Part shown: in pieces, positions 4,972 through 7,077 of the stretch
Position numbering within the stretch: the first letter of the stretch is position 1
Layout of the letters: every line of letters starts with the position of its first letter
Assembly (NCBI GenBank): GCA_025922715.1
Contig: JAICHH010000091.1
Location: 1 to 7,077 of the forward strand
Source: Nitrososphaeraceae archaeon
GTDB taxonomy: Archaea > Thermoproteota > Nitrososphaeria > Nitrososphaerales > Nitrososphaeraceae
Direction: 5' to 3'
Length of the DNA: 7,077 nt
The notes under the pieces: generated by a model
Database searches by the model: none
The model's input: only the letters and a program-made list of their open reading frames with translations
What the model was told of the DNA's origin: nothing
Made by a program: the position numbers and the translations under genes

Positions 4972-6555
4972 GTGACTGATAATGATAAGATTCCTTCATT
5001 CAATAAACGAAATAAAGGAGAGAATCATCATTTCAATAAAAATAGTGATTTAGCATATAAAGAAAAAAAACGTATAGTCATAACTTCTATGGTTGCATCA
5101 GCTAGCCTTGCTATACTTAAACTTATCATTGGATTTTCTACTAATAGCCTTGGGATTATATCAGAATCTTTCCATTCTGGCCTGGATGTACTTGCGGCTC
5201 TCATGACTTTTTATGCAATTAGAATAGTAATTAAACCTCCTGATTCAAAATTTACTTACGGTTATGCTAAAGTTGAGAGTCTTTCCAGTCTTGCACAAAT
5301 ATTACTTCTTTTCCTGGTTGCAGCATATATTTTTTACGAAGGTTTGGAAAGAATTTTCGTTAAAAGTATTGAGCCAGATATTACATTTTTTTCTTTTGCA
5401 ATAATGATACTTTCAATAATAGTTGATTATTGGAGATCAAAAACTTTGTTTAGAGTTGCTCGCAAATATGGTAGCCAGGCTATTGAGGCTGATGGGCTAC
5501 ATTTTAAAGCGGATATGATCTCTTCTTCGGTTGTTATTGCCGGACTTTGTACTGTATTATTTTTTAGAATCCCCAATGCAGACGCATACGCTGCATTAAT
5601 AATTTCATGTATGATAATATACACATCTCTTGGGCTAGGTAAACGTACTTTAGATGTTCTTTTAGATAAAGCCCCTAAAGGTATTAACCACATTGTATTG
5701 GAATCTATTTCAGGGCTAGAAGGGGTAAATAGAGCCCACGATATCAGAATTAGAAACGTAGGACCTGCACTTTTCATAGATCTACATATTGAAGTACCAA
5801 GAACATCAACTAATGATAAAGCTCATAAAATTGCTACTAATGTTGAAGACAAAATTAGAAAATTAATCCCAAATTCCGATGTTTTAGTTCATGTCGATGC
5901 AATAGAATCTGAATCGGAAACCTTAACTGATATAATACGATTAATTGCCTCAGAAACTGATGGAATTAAAAATGTACATTCAATATACTTCTCACAATTA
6001 GCATCATATTCAAATAAAAAATTTGATAAAGATTTTCATGAAACTAATTCAATTGAAGGTTATCACAATGATCCCATTAAAAATGAAATTACGAAAGAAT
6101 TGAAACTCAAAAATAAGAATATTAAACGATTATTACATCTGTATTTAGATGTTCAAGTTGATAGTGGATTGGATCTTAGAGCCGCTCATAACATTATAGA
6201 AACTTTTGAGTCAAAAGTTAGGAATGAGATTCCACTCATACAACATATAACAACTCATATTGAATTTGAAACAGAGGAAATAAAAAAAATTGGAATTGAA
6301 AAAGAAGTGAATTCTTCCTACCTAGAAAAGATTCGTAACTCCTGTTTTAAAATAGATGGTGTAGTAGATTGTAAGGACATTGGAATAGTAGATATGGATG
6401 GAGATCAACATATTACTTTAACAATAACAATTCGATCTTTAAATCCAACCGATCTTTCAATATATGATGCTCATCAAATTGCCACTGATGTTCAACAAAT
6501 GATATTAAGCGATACAGGAGCTTCTAAAGTTGTGGTACATACAGAGCCGTTATAG
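4972..6555 (+). CDS. Cation diffusion facilitator (Zn/Cd-type) with three tandem cytoplasmic domains
   Basis: This 527-residue membrane protein should export divalent metal from the cytoplasm by proton antiport. Six helices are visible (about 35-55, 61-85, 103-123, 137-155, 171-198, 203-221). The transport site is intact: H68/D72 in helix 2 and H177/D181 in helix 5, an HxxxD pair set typical of Zn/Cd rather than Mn carriers. The first cytoplasmic domain (about 240-312) aligns with E. coli YiiP and keeps its zinc-sensing residues H256, H272, H285, H307 and D309. YiiP's loop site is not kept: F94 and Y98 replace its histidines. Two more segments (about 316-433 and 448-527) repeat the same pattern, each with an AH and a later HxE, making the protein far longer than the usual 300 or so residues. 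The GTG start follows an in-frame TAG ten codons upstream; the next Met (40) lies inside helix 1. The exact metal is not determined by sequence. Confidence 0.93.
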   Translation: MTDNDKIPSFNKRNKGENHHFNKNSDLAYKEKKRIVITSMVASASLAILKLIIGFSTNSLGIISESFHSGLDVLAALMTFYAIRIVIKPPDSKFTYGYAKVESLSSLAQILLLFLVAAYIFYEGLERIFVKSIEPDITFFSFAIMILSIIVDYWRSKTLFRVARKYGSQAIEADGLHFKADMISSSVVIAGLCTVLFFRIPNADAYAALIISCMIIYTSLGLGKRTLDVLLDKAPKGINHIVLESISGLEGVNRAHDIRIRNVGPALFIDLHIEVPRTSTNDKAHKIATNVEDKIRKLIPNSDVLVHVDAIESESETLTDIIRLIASETDGIKNVHSIYFSQLASYSNKKFDKDFHETNSIEGYHNDPIKNEITKELKLKNKNIKRLLHLYLDVQVDSGLDLRAAHNIIETFESKVRNEIPLIQHITTHIEFETEEIKKIGIEKEVNSSYLEKIRNSCFKIDGVVDCKDIGIVDMDGDQHITLTITIRSLNPTDLSIYDAHQIATDVQQMILSDTGASKVVVHTEPL

Positions 6556-6599
6556 AATACATTCCCATTTATAGAAAAGTATAATTATAAAACTTCGTT

Positions 6600-6619
6600 T
6601 AAATCTTCCATAAGATTTA
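6600..6619 (+). terminator. Stem-loop after the CDF gene, possible terminator or mRNA 3' end
   Basis: TAAATCTT (6600-6607) and AAGATTTA (6612-6619) form a perfect 8-bp stem with the 4-base loop CCAT, plus one T-G wobble outside. It lies 45 bases after the CDF stop. A T4 at about 6633-6636 follows, but there is no strong T tract, so it may stabilise or mark the mRNA end rather than terminate by itself. Confidence 0.4.
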
Positions 6620-7038
6620 GTATATATCCACCTTTTAATGACTACCATTGCGGAATAAGCATCATTATAAAGAATTACAATTTACTCATATGGGTATGTC
6701 TTCATCAGTTCTGGAAAAAAGGTGTTTGATGCATGATGCCCATCCACTAGACTAGAGGATATTTATAATAATAGTATTGTCATATTTCGTAATAAAAGAA
6801 AACAGTGACATTCTCATGAAGGATTGTGATTAGATTAGTATGAGGTTTTAGTCCAATGCTCAATTCAATATGAATATTCTATGAAGGCAACAATATTATC
6901 CACAATACACACTACTTATTAAGAACAATGAATAATTAGGTTTACCTTGACAAAATAGTATTTTGAAAAACCATTCAAACTCTTGATCAGTCCTAAAACA
7001 AATGGAATAGATGAAGTACAAGTATTCTATTTTGTAGA

Positions 7039-7066
7039 GCCTTAAAATATATGTTTATTTTAAGGC
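7039..7066. repeat. Perfect 11-bp hairpin near the right edge
   Basis: GCCTTAAAATA (7039-7049) and TATTTTAAGGC (7056-7066) are exact inverted repeats around the 6-base loop TATGTT. This is the strongest dyad in the window, with three G/C pairs at the base of the stem. The window ends 11 bases later, so its context is hidden. It could be the 3' hairpin of a gene to the right reading leftward, a regulator site, or the subterminal hairpin of a mobile element. Confidence 0.6.
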
Positions 7067-7077
7067 AATTTGTCAGC

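Larger units (their letters stand above)
6556..7077. other. Gene-free region downstream of the CDF gene
   Basis: No coding region or RNA gene could be supported in these 522 bases on either strand. Short translations of both strands gave only frames under 30 codons with no recognisable motif, so a decayed gene or transposase remnant is not demonstrated. Two perfect hairpins, near the CDF stop and near the window's right edge, are listed separately. Confidence 0.5.

Noticed and set aside
5427..5777. 116-codon minus-strand frame inside the CDF gene
   Set aside because: Antisense shadow of a conserved transporter segment, with no family resemblance.

Overview
The window is a strongly AT-rich stretch with four convincing protein-coding genes and unusually long non-coding gaps (about 540, 380, 630, 250 and 520 bases); only about two thirds is coding. 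It is most likely from an ammonia-oxidising archaeon of the Nitrososphaeria (Thaumarchaeota), possibly near Nitrosocosmicus. This is inferred from the AT bias, TATA-like boxes placed for leaderless or short-leader transcripts, lack of clear Shine-Dalgarno sites, two GTG starts, and the protein families: a secreted RTX-repeat protein with an acidic tail, a secreted PQQ-type sugar dehydrogenase fold, and a long-tailed CDF transporter. The assignment rests on remembered family features, not a database search.

Layout from left to right: 1-542 has no gene and ends in the promoter region of a DEAD-box RNA helicase (543-1856, +) with all classical motifs and an Arg/Tyr/Asn-rich tail. Next comes a convergent gap with a T9 tract. 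A small secreted RTX-type calcium-binding protein follows (2241-2885, -), with nine tandem nonapeptides, one cysteine pair and a poly-Asp tail encoded by an ATC/GAT microsatellite. After a gene-free 627-base gap comes a secreted glucose/sorbosone-dehydrogenase-like beta-propeller (3513-4721, -, GTG start). It is divergently transcribed from a 527-residue cation diffusion facilitator (4972-6555, +, GTG start). The last 520 bases hold no gene but contain two perfect hairpins, one just after the CDF gene and one near the right edge.

The genes do not form an obvious operon. The two minus-strand genes encode exported proteins of families that bind calcium, and their neighbour exports divalent metal, so a loose cell-surface/metal theme is possible but unproven. 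The most interesting item is the CDF transporter: after the normal six-helix domain and a YiiP-like cytoplasmic domain it carries what appear to be two further copies of that metal-sensing domain. Second is the sugar-dehydrogenase homologue, which keeps the catalytic His but seems to lack the C-terminal arginines that hold PQQ in the Acinetobacter enzyme. I found no CRISPR array, tRNA, rRNA or transposase gene.
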